NCBI GenBank assembly: GCA_002699585.1
Contig: PABP01000023.1
Span: 95,391-159,390 of the forward strand
Direction of reading: 5' to 3'
Origin: Anaerolineaceae bacterium
GTDB lineage: Bacteria > Chloroflexota > Anaerolineae > Aggregatilineales > Phototrophicaceae
DNA length: 64,000 nucleotides
Part shown: positions 36,008 through 45,538 of the stretch, one piece after another
Numbering within the stretch: the first letter of the stretch is position 1
Layout: each line of letters begins with the position of its first letter
Translations under genes and position numbers: made by a program
Notes under the pieces: generated by a model
The model's input: the letters and a program-made list of their open reading frames with translations, nothing else
Told to the model about the DNA's origin: nothing
Databases searched by the model: none

Positions 36008-38614
36008 ATGCAACGACTATTCCCCCATATCAGATTCAGTGGTCTGCTGATTGCTATATTGGTTTTTGTCCTATTGCCCGTAAAGGCCCAGGATACCAAT
36101 GAACCACTGACAGTCGCAGGATGCCAATTCCAGGAGTATCGAGATTTAGACAACAACAATCTTGATGACACGTTATATCTCCTTTGTGATTTTGATCTGG
36201 TTGGTGAATACAATCATCAACTAATCATCCGCGACCGGGACAATGATTTAGATATACAACAACCCTGGCCTGCCAACCTGGACGATCAAGATGACATATG
36301 GTTTTTCGATCATGGGAATGATGGGAACTATGAACTCATCATTGACTTTGATCGTCAGCAGTTTAACTCGTTGCGTGCGCGTCTTTATGATGAAATTCCA
36401 ACAGACCTGGATATATCGCCTGAACTTTGGAATGCGCTCGACACGCTCAATCCATCTGTCACCATGACGACCCTATCTGATTTCTGGATGCGAGATGATG
36501 GCACCATTAATCACAACATCGATATCGTTGTTGATACAGATCTGGTTGCTGCATTTATCAGCGAGGAAGAAGTTCAGAACCTCAACTTCGTTCGTGATGG
36601 GCGGCCAGATTACACGATTCGTGTTCGAGACATTGATGATGACGGTCGACCTGACTATGATTGGCGCACACTCAACATCCACGAAGAGCTAGAACTCAAT
36701 AGTTTCGTACAAACCTACCTGGCTTATAATGCCGCTGATGACGAGACAACTATTACCCCCTTGTTGCCGTTCCCGTATGTCAGCACCATCACCTATCGCT
36801 ATAACACATCTTCGCCAGCTGCAACCGGACAGCCGCCCATTCAAATGGATTGGGAACTAGGCAGCCTTGAGTGGATCGGTGAATTTGTTACGACGCGTGG
36901 TAACGACAACCAGTGGTTCATCTATTCGAGATTCCCGCTAGAGCCGGGCCAAGTTAACCCAGCCAACTTCGAAGCGCCTTTTGCTTATTACAACCTTTCA
37001 GAAGATGATGACGACATCCCGGAGTTAGCCATACGCCATGTTTATTATGCTGCGTATGATCCTAGCTATCTTGAAGGTGACAATCCCAAGACAGTTAACG
37101 AGATTCGTTATTCCTGGGATCAAAACAACGACAATCAATGGGATTACAAACTGGGGCTGATTGGCAGTCATGTAGTCAACAATATCGTTAGTCTCAATGA
37201 AGTTGACCTTCGTATCAACATACCCTCATACGATACGCTGCCCACCTGGGTCCGGGATAATGATTGGGACCTTGTAACTTTTGTCTCAGCAGAAGATGGG
37301 GCACGTGGTGAAGGTATTTACGAATGGGATGTCCCCCCGCAAGTAACAGAAAACTACTATCTGTTCGGACGAGAAAACCCACTCCCATTCGAGGACGACG
37401 GCCAATACGACTTACGAGCCTTACGTTATAGTCGTACTATTACCGACGATCCCATGGCCATTGACCCAGGCTTTCGGGGTGAATATCAATTTGAACTCAA
37501 CGATCAACCCGAGTTATATATCAATGGCATTGATCAAAAGGTCCATCTCTATCGAGCAGAGCGCAGCATCTGGAACCTAGATGGAACAACCAATATTGAA
37601 ATAACCGATGGCGATAGCGATGGATATTTCGATTCGTGGGTAAAATGGGCACTGATCCCCAGTGCTCAGCCAACCGCTGAAGAAGCAACCAGCCTGGATA
37701 CTCCTGACACAGAAACCGAAGTCCTGGAGCAACTCTATTTCATAAATGGCTATCTCATTTACATAGATGGCACACAAATTGAGATTAAACCCGTTACCCA
37801 GCAAGAGAATATCGCCACCGTAGAGATGCCAACCACCAATGCGGAATGGCAAACTCTCAACGAAACTCTGGCACTCCATCAAACAATCCCTGATAGCTCC
37901 GATTTGCGCTCGCTTTTTGACTATCAAGAGTCTGTTGGCGATGTCGTTACGTTGAATACAACAAATCACACGCAACTCAGCATAGACGAAGCGCATTTTA
38001 GCTCTATTGTTGAAATCACCGAGACACAAAATATACCTGCACTCGGCACTACCCTTGAGCCAGGATATTACTTCCTGTTGTTGGATGCAAACAACACCTT
38101 GGAGATTAAGCCTCTAGAGCCAGCAAATATCACGGCTCATATTGATGCCGATGTTTTACCGGAGAGCGGCATCGTACAATACGATTTCGTACCGCTGGAT
38201 GTTGTCATCGATAACACAGGCTTTGAGGATGTTGTTCTTGAAATTGCTGTTTATACGCAATTTGATGACGATACAGGCTCCGTTCTCTATGATCGCGACG
38301 TTGTACGCGCCGGTGGGGATAGCACCATCACCTATGAAACGCTATGGCAACCCTTTAAAGATGGGACCGCGACACTACGATTCGAAATTCGCGCTGTCGA
38401 AGATCAAGAACGGTTGCTACCAAGTGATGTCTCTACATCACTAGAAACAGTTATCACAGTGCTTCCATCTGACTTTGATGAAAGCGTCGATCTATTATCC
38501 TTGGATGATCGTCTGGCTTTTGGTGGCGTCGGTGTACCCATCCTGCTATTAGCAACAGCAGTCTTCACTGCAGCATTTTTTATCCTGTTGTTCTTAAACC
38601 GACTGGATGTGTAA
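36008..38614 (+). CDS. Large secreted, membrane-anchored protein with Asp-rich calcium-loop-like motifs
   Basis: 868 residues, not recognised. An N-terminal signal segment (about 10-28, ending VKAQ), a long extracytoplasmic region, then a C-terminal helix (about 840-862) with a short cytoplasmic RLDV-type tail. Several Dx[DN]xDG-like stretches (DLDNNNLDD, DIDDDGRPDYD, DGDSDGYFD) resemble calcium loops. The final 150 residues look like a CARDB/Ig-like beta domain (VIDNTGFEDVVLEIAVYT). It is immediately followed by a membrane protein gene (stop codon abuts the next ATG). Confidence 0.75.
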   Translation: MQRLFPHIRFSGLLIAILVFVLLPVKAQDTNEPLTVAGCQFQEYRDLDNNNLDDTLYLLCDFDLVGEYNHQLIIRDRDNDLDIQQPWPANLDDQDDIWFFDHGNDGNYELIIDFDRQQFNSLRARLYDEIPTDLDISPELWNALDTLNPSVTMTTLSDFWMRDDGTINHNIDIVVDTDLVAAFISEEEVQNLNFVRDGRPDYTIRVRDIDDDGRPDYDWRTLNIHEELELNSFVQTYLAYNAADDETTITPLLPFPYVSTITYRYNTSSPAATGQPPIQMDWELGSLEWIGEFVTTRGNDNQWFIYSRFPLEPGQVNPANFEAPFAYYNLSEDDDDIPELAIRHVYYAAYDPSYLEGDNPKTVNEIRYSWDQNNDNQWDYKLGLIGSHVVNNIVSLNEVDLRINIPSYDTLPTWVRDNDWDLVTFVSAEDGARGEGIYEWDVPPQVTENYYLFGRENPLPFEDDGQYDLRALRYSRTITDDPMAIDPGFRGEYQFELNDQPELYINGIDQKVHLYRAERSIWNLDGTTNIEITDGDSDGYFDSWVKWALIPSAQPTAEEATSLDTPDTETEVLEQLYFINGYLIYIDGTQIEIKPVTQQENIATVEMPTTNAEWQTLNETLALHQTIPDSSDLRSLFDYQESVGDVVTLNTTNHTQLSIDEAHFSSIVEITETQNIPALGTTLEPGYYFLLLDANNTLEIKPLEPANITAHIDADVLPESGIVQYDFVPLDVVIDNTGFEDVVLEIAVYTQFDDDTGSVLYDRDVVRAGGDSTITYETLWQPFKDGTATLRFEIRAVEDQERLLPSDVSTSLETVITVLPSDFDESVDLLSLDDRLAFGGVGVPILLLATAVFTAAFFILLFLNRLDV

Positions 38615-40210
38615 ATGTTTGAGACCCAACCTACCAGACCACAAGCCTACGACAAACAGCTCCTTAATTGGCTTTTGATCCTCATTGTTATATTTGCGGG
38701 TCTACGCTATTCATACACCATATCCCGTCTGGGCATGACCATTGCAGACTACGATACGTTCTTACTATCAAAAGTAACTTTTCGTATCGATGAAGCAGAT
38801 AGCATTTTAGAGGCAACTCGTGCTTATGATCATGGCTATGGGTATCAATCATTTCTTATCTTCTTGAAAGAGATGACCGGCCTCGAATTACATACATTGC
38901 AGCTATTGGTCGTTCCTCTTGCTACATCGCTTACGTCGCTTGTCGCCTTTATGTCGATCAAAATGATTACAGGCAGTGCCTATTCGGCCTTTTTTGCGAC
39001 GATCCTGTTGTATTTACAGCCGGATTTTATCTTCGTCACATGGCGCGGGTCGCATGAATCCATCGACTGGATTCTTGTGCTATGTATGATCTTTGTATTG
39101 GCGCGTACCGTCAAAGGGGATTTGAGGATTCGTGCTGCCTGGCGCTACGTTTTACTTTTCTATATCTTGTTCTTCGGCCTCGTCAGTAGCAGTACATTTA
39201 TCACAACGTCTCTAGTGGGCGTGATTTTGCTAGCGTTCCTATTCGGTGTTTTTATTCGAATGGCCCGCAGCATTATCCGTAACGTGCAAATCCGCCCCAT
39301 CAACTCCGGGCAGCGCTTTTTCTATATCGGGGTGTTGTCTATCATCATCATCTACGTCCATATGTTTTTCATCTATACAGTGACGCAATCCAGTTTGGAT
39401 GCGGTAGGCTCAGTGATTGGCGCGTTCTTATACATCATTTTCGGTGTGGAACAATCGGCCAATGCCTATGGCTATGTAGATCGAACATGGCTCAACCCCC
39501 AGGGCTATCTCCTCATCAATAGCATCACCTGGTTTATTCTCCTGGGTGGGTTTTCGTCATGGCTCGTGATGGTTTGGCGTTACTTCCGCCGCAGCATGGA
39601 TGATATGCATTTCTTCCTGATGTGTCTGTACTTCGGCTTCGGGACAGTCTTCGCTTTAGCCATCATTTTCGACCTCGGTGGTCTGTTCTCTGGCAACTTA
39701 CAGGTTCGTGTCATCATTGGCATTATGGTTGTATCCATCATTGTGCTATCACACGTTGGCACGCTTTTCCTGAACTTCATTGCCCCTGGTTATAGACGTG
39801 GCATTATGCTCGCTATTTCGCTCATATTGTTCATGTTCAGTATGTTAGGTCCGATCAAAACAACCCTCGAACCGCTTGTAAATCAACGCTGGGTCTTTAT
39901 AGCCCGTGATGAACTCTTAGCAACGGAGTGGATAGTGAACCGCTCGAATGGGGCTGTGATATGGGGTGGTATGGATGGCCGTATTCCAACAGGGACGCGC
40001 TTCTATAACTTGGATTGGACAGAGGATGATGTGTTGTTCTATGGAGAAACACGCACAGACCCGAACTTCTACATGATATCTAACTTAGAGCGACTTCGTT
40101 GGCTGCGTGTCGAACGCCCATTGCCTCAGTTCGATAATGAGAATCTGGTTTATACCAACGGAGATTCTCAGGTCTATAGGCCCTTACCACAAACACCCTA
40201 TCAGCGTTAA
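38615..40210 (+). CDS. Polytopic membrane protein, GT-C-like
   Basis: 531 residues, about 11 helices, then a 90-residue soluble C-terminus. The ATG follows the previous stop codon with no gap. The first outer loop has TIADYDTFLLSKVTFRIDEAD and FVTWRGSHESIDW, compatible with a GT-C enzyme or O-antigen ligase/polymerase-type protein, but no diagnostic motif is present. Its tight coupling with the large anchored protein suggests that the two work together. Confidence 0.6.
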   Translation: MFETQPTRPQAYDKQLLNWLLILIVIFAGLRYSYTISRLGMTIADYDTFLLSKVTFRIDEADSILEATRAYDHGYGYQSFLIFLKEMTGLELHTLQLLVVPLATSLTSLVAFMSIKMITGSAYSAFFATILLYLQPDFIFVTWRGSHESIDWILVLCMIFVLARTVKGDLRIRAAWRYVLLFYILFFGLVSSSTFITTSLVGVILLAFLFGVFIRMARSIIRNVQIRPINSGQRFFYIGVLSIIIIYVHMFFIYTVTQSSLDAVGSVIGAFLYIIFGVEQSANAYGYVDRTWLNPQGYLLINSITWFILLGGFSSWLVMVWRYFRRSMDDMHFFLMCLYFGFGTVFALAIIFDLGGLFSGNLQVRVIIGIMVVSIIVLSHVGTLFLNFIAPGYRRGIMLAISLILFMFSMLGPIKTTLEPLVNQRWVFIARDELLATEWIVNRSNGAVIWGGMDGRIPTGTRFYNLDWTEDDVLFYGETRTDPNFYMISNLERLRWLRVERPLPQFDNENLVYTNGDSQVYRPLPQTPYQR

Positions 40211-40279
40211 ATTTACCCTCGGGTATAGGCTTACCCTGCCAATCAAACTGCTTGAAAAGCTATTGCATCAAAAAATTGT

Positions 40280-40309
40280 GGGCATCCTTCGGGGTGCTCA
40301 ACCATTTTT
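40280..40309 (+). terminator. Terminator with UUCG tetraloop
   Basis: GGGCATCC-TTCG-GGGTGCTC (one G-U, one end mismatch) then ACCATTTTT, 70 bases past the stop of the membrane protein gene. Confidence 0.65.
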
Positions 40310-40510
40310 AATTCAGGGCACTTTATCTTGCTGAACAAAAAATAATCTGTTTGTAATCAATCTGATTCTGCGTTATTTAGTAACTGTTTACTGTTTTTAA
40401 ACTCATATTAGATCGAATTTTCGTTGCATAGTTATTGGTACAAATCTGACTTAACAAACCATCTTCCTGCTACGCACTTCCCCACTGGTGATTGGCTATA
40501 TCAGCATTAA
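40310..40510. other. Noncoding leader before the pentitol operon
   Basis: AT-rich, with no gene that I can support and no clear palindromic operator. The promoter at 40511-40539 follows. Confidence 0.5.
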
Positions 40511-40539
40511 TTGAGAGTAACTGTGACACGCAGTACAAT
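40511..40539 (+). promoter_or_regulatory. Sigma-70-like promoter of the pentitol operon
   Basis: TTGAGA, a 17-base spacer, TACAAT, about 68 bases before the ATG at 40607. It is close to consensus with ideal spacing. Confidence 0.6.
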
Positions 40540-40606
40540 CCAAACATCTATTTCCACTTAAATTCGCGACTGATTATCGAGTCTTTGCACTCTAGAAGGA
40601 AATATC

Positions 40607-41647
40607 ATGAAAGCACTTGTTCTTGAACGTAAAGGTGAACTCTCGTTAAGAGATTACAATATTGAGGAACAACTCGGCCCACACGATGTCCGAATCGATC
40701 TGCGTACCGTCGGCGTATGCGGCAGTGATGTCCACTATTATGAACATGGTTCAATTGGCCAATTCGTCGTCCGTGAACCTATGATCCTGGGCCATGAAGC
40801 ATCCGGGGTCATCACAGAAGTGGGCTCCGAAGTAGATAACTTGCAGGTCGGCGACCGCGTTTGCATGGAACCCGGCATCCCTGACCCCAATAGTCGGCCA
40901 ACGCGCCTGGGTCTTTACAATCTGGACCCCGCCGTCCGCTTTTGGGCGACACCACCAGTTCACGGCATCCTGAGGCCTTCAGTGGTTCATCCGGCAGCAT
41001 TCACCTTCAAACTACCGGAAACGGTGAGCTATGCTGAAGGTGCCATGGTCGAGCCATTAGCTGTCGGTATGCACGCCGCCAACAAAGCTAAGATCAAACC
41101 GGGTGATGTCGCCGTCGTCATTGGCGCTGGTCCGATTGGTATGGTCACGGCCCTGGCCGCCCTGGCTGGTGGTTGTGCCAGCGTCATCATGAGCGATGTC
41201 GCCCAGCCCAAGCTCGACCTGGCGGCAAAACTCGGCCCGATTACGCCCGTTAATGTTGCCAAACAAAGCCTGACGGAAGTCGTCATGGACCTGACTGACA
41301 ACTGGGGTGCGGACATCATCTTTGAATGTAGTGGCAATGAAAAAGCGGCTGCGGACGTCTTTGCACCACTGGCACCTGCTGGTTGTGTGGTCTATGTCGG
41401 AATGCCCATGAATCCAATCTCGTTCGATGTCGTCGCTGCGCAAGTTAAAGAAGCACGTATTGAGACGATATTCCGCTATGCCCACGTTTATCCGAAAGCA
41501 CTGGCGTTGATGGGAAGTGGCCAACTCAATGTAAAGCCATTGATTACGGACACATTCGGTTTTGAGGATAGTATCAAGGCCTTTGATTATGCGGCTCATA
41601 TGCCGCCAACTTCTGTCAAAGTCCAGATTGAAGTAGCAAAAGACTAA
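40607..41647 (+). CDS. Xylitol/sorbitol dehydrogenase-like medium-chain dehydrogenase
   Basis: 346 residues of the zinc polyol dehydrogenase family (xylitol, L-iditol, L-arabinitol). Catalytic zinc ligands C38 (GVCGSD), H63 and E64 (GHEASG) are present, with MVEPLAVG and the NAD motif GAGPIGMV near 173. EPGIPD...[17 protein letters not shown] aligns with the sorbitol dehydrogenase lobe, but the four structural-zinc cysteines are replaced, as in the animal enzymes. AAGGAA precedes the ATG. It is first in a four-gene rightward operon. Oxidation of xylitol to D-xylulose is the best guess. Confidence 0.85.
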   Translation: MKALVLERKGELSLRDYNIEEQLGPHDVRIDLRTVGVCGSDVHYYEHGSIGQFVVREPMILGHEASGVITEVGSEVDNLQVGDRVCMEPGIPDPNSRPTRLGLYNLDPAVRFWATPPVHGILRPSVVHPAAFTFKLPETVSYAEGAMVEPLAVGMHAANKAKIKPGDVAVVIGAGPIGMVTALAALAGGCASVIMSDVAQPKLDLAAKLGPITPVNVAKQSLTEVVMDLTDNWGADIIFECSGNEKAAADVFAPLAPAGCVVYVGMPMNPISFDVVAAQVKEARIETIFRYAHVYPKALALMGSGQLNVKPLITDTFGFEDSIKAFDYAAHMPPTSVKVQIEVAKD

Positions 41648-41651
41648 TCCA

Positions 41652-42659
41652 ATGAAAGCTGCGCGCATCGTAGAACCCAATCAAACCGATATTGTTGATG
41701 CCCCAGTGCCTGATGTCGGTCCAAATGATGTTTTGATCCAGGTAAAAGCGGCTGGTATCTGCGGTACAGATATTCATATCTTGCATGGTGAATATATGTC
41801 CTCGTATCCGTTGATACCTGGCCATGAGTTCAGCGGCATTGTCGCTGCAGTCGGTGAATCAGTCACACGCTATAAAGTGGGTGATCGCGTGACGGCTGAC
41901 CCTAACGTTCCTTGTAATCGCTGCACACCCTGTCAACGTAATCAACCCAATCAATGTGAGAACCTGGCGGCTATCGGCGTCACCCGCGATGGCGCTTTTG
42001 CTGAGTATGTCACAGCACCGGAAGCAGTTGTATTCCCTATTGGCGATATGTCTTTTGCCGCTGCGGCCCTCATCGAGCCGTTGGCCTGTGTCGTCTGGGG
42101 GCTAAAGCGCGTTCAGGTGCAACCCGGTGATAATGTTCTTGTCGTGGGGGCTGGCCCAATGGGCGTGTTATTGGCCCAGGCAGTCGCCCAGGCAGGTGCG
42201 GCTCAGGTCGTTGTTACGGATACCAATAAAAGTCGCCTGGAGCTGGCCGCCAGCCTGGGTGCAACTGCAACTGTCCTGTCAGATCAGCAGCAAGACGAAA
42301 AGCTCAAGGAGCTTGCACCCAATGGCTTTGACATCGTAGCTGATGCAACCGGTATTGCCAGCGTTCTAGAATCAAGCATCCAATATGTACGGGAACGCGG
42401 GAAGATATGGGTCTTCGGCGTCGTACCGCCGGAAGAGACCATCTCCATTGTCCCATATGATGTCTTTCGGAAAGATCTCACCATCATTGGCAGCTTCGCG
42501 GTATGCCGCACATTTTATGAAAGCATCGCCCTCATCCAAAGTGGTGCTATCCAAGTCGAACCACTGATTTCGCACAAACTCCCCATTACCGATTTCGCAA
42601 GGGGACTCGAAATAGCGCAATCTGATCCCAAACGGATGAAGGTGCAATTTGAAATGTAG
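41652..42659 (+). CDS. Zinc-dependent medium-chain alcohol/polyol dehydrogenase
   Basis: 335 residues. Catalytic zinc site C37, H58, E59 and an intact structural zinc site C88, C91, C94, C102. NAD motif GAGPMGVL near 165. The gene starts 4 bases after the previous stop. The substrate cannot be read from the sequence; in this context an arabinitol or other pentitol/hexitol dehydrogenase is likely. It resembles the threonine/arabitol dehydrogenase group. Confidence 0.85.
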   Translation: MKAARIVEPNQTDIVDAPVPDVGPNDVLIQVKAAGICGTDIHILHGEYMSSYPLIPGHEFSGIVAAVGESVTRYKVGDRVTADPNVPCNRCTPCQRNQPNQCENLAAIGVTRDGAFAEYVTAPEAVVFPIGDMSFAAAALIEPLACVVWGLKRVQVQPGDNVLVVGAGPMGVLLAQAVAQAGAAQVVVTDTNKSRLELAASLGATATVLSDQQQDEKLKELAPNGFDIVADATGIASVLESSIQYVRERGKIWVFGVVPPEETISIVPYDVFRKDLTIIGSFAVCRTFYESIALIQSGAIQVEPLISHKLPITDFARGLEIAQSDPKRMKVQFEM

Positions 42660-42719
42660 GCAACCAAACTTGCCTCGATGTTCACTTAAAGGAATTACAG
42701 TAAGTCAAGGAAAATCCAC

Positions 42720-43523
42720 ATGGACGTTGTTTTAGAAGCCAAACCCATACTCGAACGTTTTCAATTAGATGGCCGAACTGCCCTGGTCACAGGTGGCGGG
42801 CAAGGTATTGGCCGCGCTTTTGCTCATGCATTGGGCGAAGCAGGCGCTTCTGTCGCGGTTGTCGATCTGGTCAAAGAACGTGCGGAAGAAGTCGCCCAGG
42901 AACTCAGCGAAAAAGGCATCACTTCCCTAGCAATCAAAGCAGATGTCACCCAAAAAGACGACTGCGATACGATGATCCAGACCATTATGGACGCATGGGG
43001 TACGTTGACCATCGGCGTTAACAATGCGGGTATTGGCGATTGGATGGCCGCCGAAGAAGTCACTGAAGAGAACTGGGACAAGATCAATAACGTCAACCTG
43101 AAGGGCGTATTCTTGTGTGCCCAGGCCGAAGCCAAAGTCATGATGCCTGCTGGATACGGCAAAATTATCAATACAGCCTCCATGTCCGCCTGGATCGCTA
43201 ACTATCCTCAAAAGCAGGTCGTCTATAACACGACCAAAGCGGGTGTGCTGCATATGACACGAACGCTGGCCAGTGAATGGGCAGATCGGGGTATCAGGGT
43301 TAACAGTATCAGCCCGGGTTATACTCGGACAAAGTTGGTTGAAGACTTGTTAGCTACGCCTGTTGGTCAGGAAATGGCCCCCAAGTGGCTTTCCATGACA
43401 CCAGCCGGAAAGATGGCCGAAGTCACGGACTTACAGGGAGCCGTTGTATTCCTGGCGGCCCAGGTTTCTGACTTCATGACAGGTTCCGATATGATTATTG
43501 ATGGTGGCTACTGCACCTGGTAA
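42720..43523 (+). CDS. Short-chain dehydrogenase, polyol/ketose reductase type
   Basis: 267 residues. TGGGQGIG at 24-31, NNAG at 101-104, and catalytic S154/S156, Y169 and K173. The insert [14 protein letters not shown] is typical of arabinitol dehydrogenase/sorbose reductase-like SDRs. AAGGAAAATCCAC precedes the ATG. It is the third gene of the operon, 60 bases after the second. Confidence 0.85.
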   Translation: MDVVLEAKPILERFQLDGRTALVTGGGQGIGRAFAHALGEAGASVAVVDLVKERAEEVAQELSEKGITSLAIKADVTQKDDCDTMIQTIMDAWGTLTIGVNNAGIGDWMAAEEVTEENWDKINNVNLKGVFLCAQAEAKVMMPAGYGKIINTASMSAWIANYPQKQVVYNTTKAGVLHMTRTLASEWADRGIRVNSISPGYTRTKLVEDLLATPVGQEMAPKWLSMTPAGKMAEVTDLQGAVVFLAAQVSDFMTGSDMIIDGGYCTW

Positions 43524-43539
43524 TACTGAGGAGTCCGCT

Positions 43540-44274
43540 ATGAAGATTGATTTCACAGGTAAACGAATCCTCGTTACGGGGGCTGGCAAAGGCATTGGCC
43601 ACGACATCGTCCGACACCTGACCCAGGAATGTAACGCAGACGTCATTGCCCTGAGCCGCACAGCAGAAGACCTTGCATCCTTGGAAGCAGAATACGGCTG
43701 CGAAACCATTGCTGTCGATCTGGCCGATGTTGACGCAACTCGTTCTGCTATTGAATGCGCAGGTCGCATCGATCTGCTGGTAAACAATGCCGGGATCGCA
43801 ATTCTGGAATCCTTTATGGATACAACCGTCGAGGCCTTCGACAAGACGATGGCTGTCAATGTGCGCTCGGTATTGATCGTCTCGCAGATTGTGGCCAAAG
43901 GCATGATCGAACGCGGTCAAGGGGGTGCAATCGTCAACGTCTCCAGTCAATCATCTATGCGAGCACTCCATGACCATACAACCTACTGTGCATCCAAAGG
44001 TGCTTTAGATCAGCTTACGCGCGTTATGGCGCTGGAACTAGGTCCCCATCAAATCCGTGTGAACTCTGTTAATCCAACAGTTGTTATGACTCCTATGGGC
44101 AAACGAGCCTGGGCGGACCCAGCTAAAGGCGACCCCATGAAAGCTCGCATTCCCTTAGGGCGCTTCGCTGATCCACACCATGTTTCACAGGTAATTGCTT
44201 ACTTGCTTAGCGATCAATCCGATATGGTCAATGGCATCCTCATGCCGATTGATGGGGGTTTCCTAACAACATAG
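43540..44274 (+). CDS. L-xylulose reductase (DCXR-like SDR)
   Basis: 244 residues, the same length as the animal dicarbonyl/L-xylulose reductase. The catalytic tetrad N107, S136, Y149, K153 is at the same positions. LVTGAGKGIG at 11-20, VSQIVAKGMI, MALELGPHQIRVNSVNPTVV and IPLGRFAD are near-identical to what I recall of mammalian DCXR. The ATG at 43540 has GAGGAG 7 bases upstream; the longer frame start at 43498 would overlap the previous gene. It would reduce L-xylulose to xylitol with NADPH, feeding the first gene of the operon. Confidence 0.85.
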   Translation: MKIDFTGKRILVTGAGKGIGHDIVRHLTQECNADVIALSRTAEDLASLEAEYGCETIAVDLADVDATRSAIECAGRIDLLVNNAGIAILESFMDTTVEAFDKTMAVNVRSVLIVSQIVAKGMIERGQGGAIVNVSSQSSMRALHDHTTYCASKGALDQLTRVMALELGPHQIRVNSVNPTVVMTPMGKRAWADPAKGDPMKARIPLGRFADPHHVSQVIAYLLSDQSDMVNGILMPIDGGFLTT

Positions 44275-44281
44275 GCATTAT

Positions 44282-44315
44282 GAGGGGATTCTAGTGGAGT
44301 CCCCTCTCTTCTCTT
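44282..44315 (+). terminator. Terminator of the pentitol operon
   Basis: GAGGGGA / TCCCCTC stem with an 11-base loop, then TCTTCTCTT, 8 bases past the last stop. Confidence 0.7.
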
Positions 44316-44335
44316 ATGGTCGTCCAATATGGCCC

Positions 44336-45061
44336 TCAAAAGTCGGATTTCGTGGGGTCCGTTAGCTGGAAAACATCATCATGCAAAATTTGACAAATTG
44401 CATCATGACATTGATGAGACCACGCATCCAATACAATCCCTTGATAGCCCGGTTCAAATAGATAGGCTGCACCAAACCAATAATATGTATCCGCTAAGGG
44501 AACTATCGGAGCAAGAACATGATCATCTTCATAAAATGGACTGAGCGGACCGTCCACAGCACCAAAGGTATGCGCCAGCTCATGAGCGGTAAGGCCCCAC
44601 AATTTGGCTAAGTAGTACGGATCATTTTCATCCGGTATGGTTATGATAGCCAAGTAGGCCGGCATCTGGTCAGGCCATCGGCTCTCGTCACTCAACCAGC
44701 AATAACCTATCTGCGACAGATCGCACTGTGCCCAAACAACATCACATAAACCAGCGAAACCAGCAGTTGTTTTTGGAAAAACACCCGTTTGGCTATCAAG
44801 AACATACCGGACAATTACAGGTATTTCACAATCAAACATATCGCTGAAAGGAGATCGGCAGTCCTGCACAACATGTGTAGAAAGAAAGTCATATAGCCGA
44901 ACCAGAATATCCGTATCGTAGCTAGCAGGCATATAAGTGATATCAAGGATGAGGGAATCTGTTAGGGGCACAAGATCAGCGAGGCACACATTGGTGTCTG
45001 AAGCAAGTTCACCAAAGCCTGTCGTAAGAAGAAACGTCAATGCGATCAATAATCGTTTCAT
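44336..45061 (-). CDS. Secreted HExxHxxGxxD metalloprotease-like protein
   Basis: 241 residues. ATG at 45061 has a near-perfect GGAGGAGG site and opens a signal peptide (MKRLLIALTFLLTTGFGEL). The metzincin-like zinc motif H160-E161-L-A-H164-T-F-G167-A-V-D170 is clear. Several Cys residues (CLAD, CRSPF, CEIPV, CDVVWAQC, CWLSD) suggest disulfides. The family is otherwise not recognised and the target is unknown. Monocistronic, convergent with the pentitol operon. Confidence 0.75.
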   Translation of the reverse strand: MKRLLIALTFLLTTGFGELASDTNVCLADLVPLTDSLILDITYMPASYDTDILVRLYDFLSTHVVQDCRSPFSDMFDCEIPVIVRYVLDSQTGVFPKTTAGFAGLCDVVWAQCDLSQIGYCWLSDESRWPDQMPAYLAIITIPDENDPYYLAKLWGLTAHELAHTFGAVDGPLSPFYEDDHVLAPIVPLADTYYWFGAAYLFEPGYQGIVLDAWSHQCHDAICQILHDDVFQLTDPTKSDF

Positions 45062-45259
45062 GACCTCCTCCCCAATATGAAGTTGAAGATAGCGCCCAAA
45101 AAGCACTATATATCTAGCATAGACGACTTCATATTAGCGACAGAAGTATCATGATTTATGACCAGCAGGACATCAATAGATTTGTTATGTTTCCTTAATC
45201 CATGCTTTTAACTCACCATGTGAATTAAATTAGCCGTTAACTTTTTGACATCACCTGCG

Positions 45260-45288
45260 ATAAGTCCACTAAATTCAGTATAATAAGT
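45260..45288 (+). promoter_or_regulatory. Promoter/operator region of the toxin-antitoxin pair
   Basis: A consensus -10 TATAAT at 45279-45284 and two direct ATAAGTC copies (45260-45266 and 45282-45288), 22 bases apart and flanking the -10. These could be antitoxin binding sites. A TTGACA at 45245 is too far away (28 bases) to be the -35. Confidence 0.5.
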
Positions 45289-45313
45289 CAAAAGGTAGTC
45301 AACGAGAGATCGT

Positions 45314-45538
45314 ATGGAACGCTATACACTGAAAGAAGCTCATGATCAACTTGGGAAATTGATAGATGATGCCCAAGAGGGTAATACAGTCGTCATTGTA
45401 GACGAAAACGAACGAGCTGTGCAGTTGGTGCCACTCGCTACCTCTAGTAAGCCACGCCAAGCAGGGACTGCCCGCAACCGTATCCGCATCGCCGCTGATT
45501 TCGATGCTCCGCTGGAAGATTTCGGATCAAATCAATGA
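45314..45538 (+). CDS. Phd/YefM-type antitoxin
   Basis: 74 residues. YTLKEAHDQLGKLIDDAQEGNTVVIVDENERAVQLVPL is the standard Phd/YefM DNA-binding fold, followed by a disordered Arg/Asp tail that would bind the toxin. The stop overlaps the PIN gene start (ATGA). Autorepression is expected for the family. Confidence 0.88.
   Translation: MERYTLKEAHDQLGKLIDDAQEGNTVVIVDENERAVQLVPLATSSKPRQAGTARNRIRIAADFDAPLEDFGSNQ

Noticed and set aside
43498..43539. N-terminal extension of the L-xylulose reductase
   Set aside because: It overlaps the previous gene, lacks a ribosome site, and the start at 43540 gives the exact family length and residue numbering.
45245..45250. TTGACA upstream of the toxin-antitoxin pair as a -35
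   Set aside because: It is 28 bases from TATAAT, too far for one promoter.
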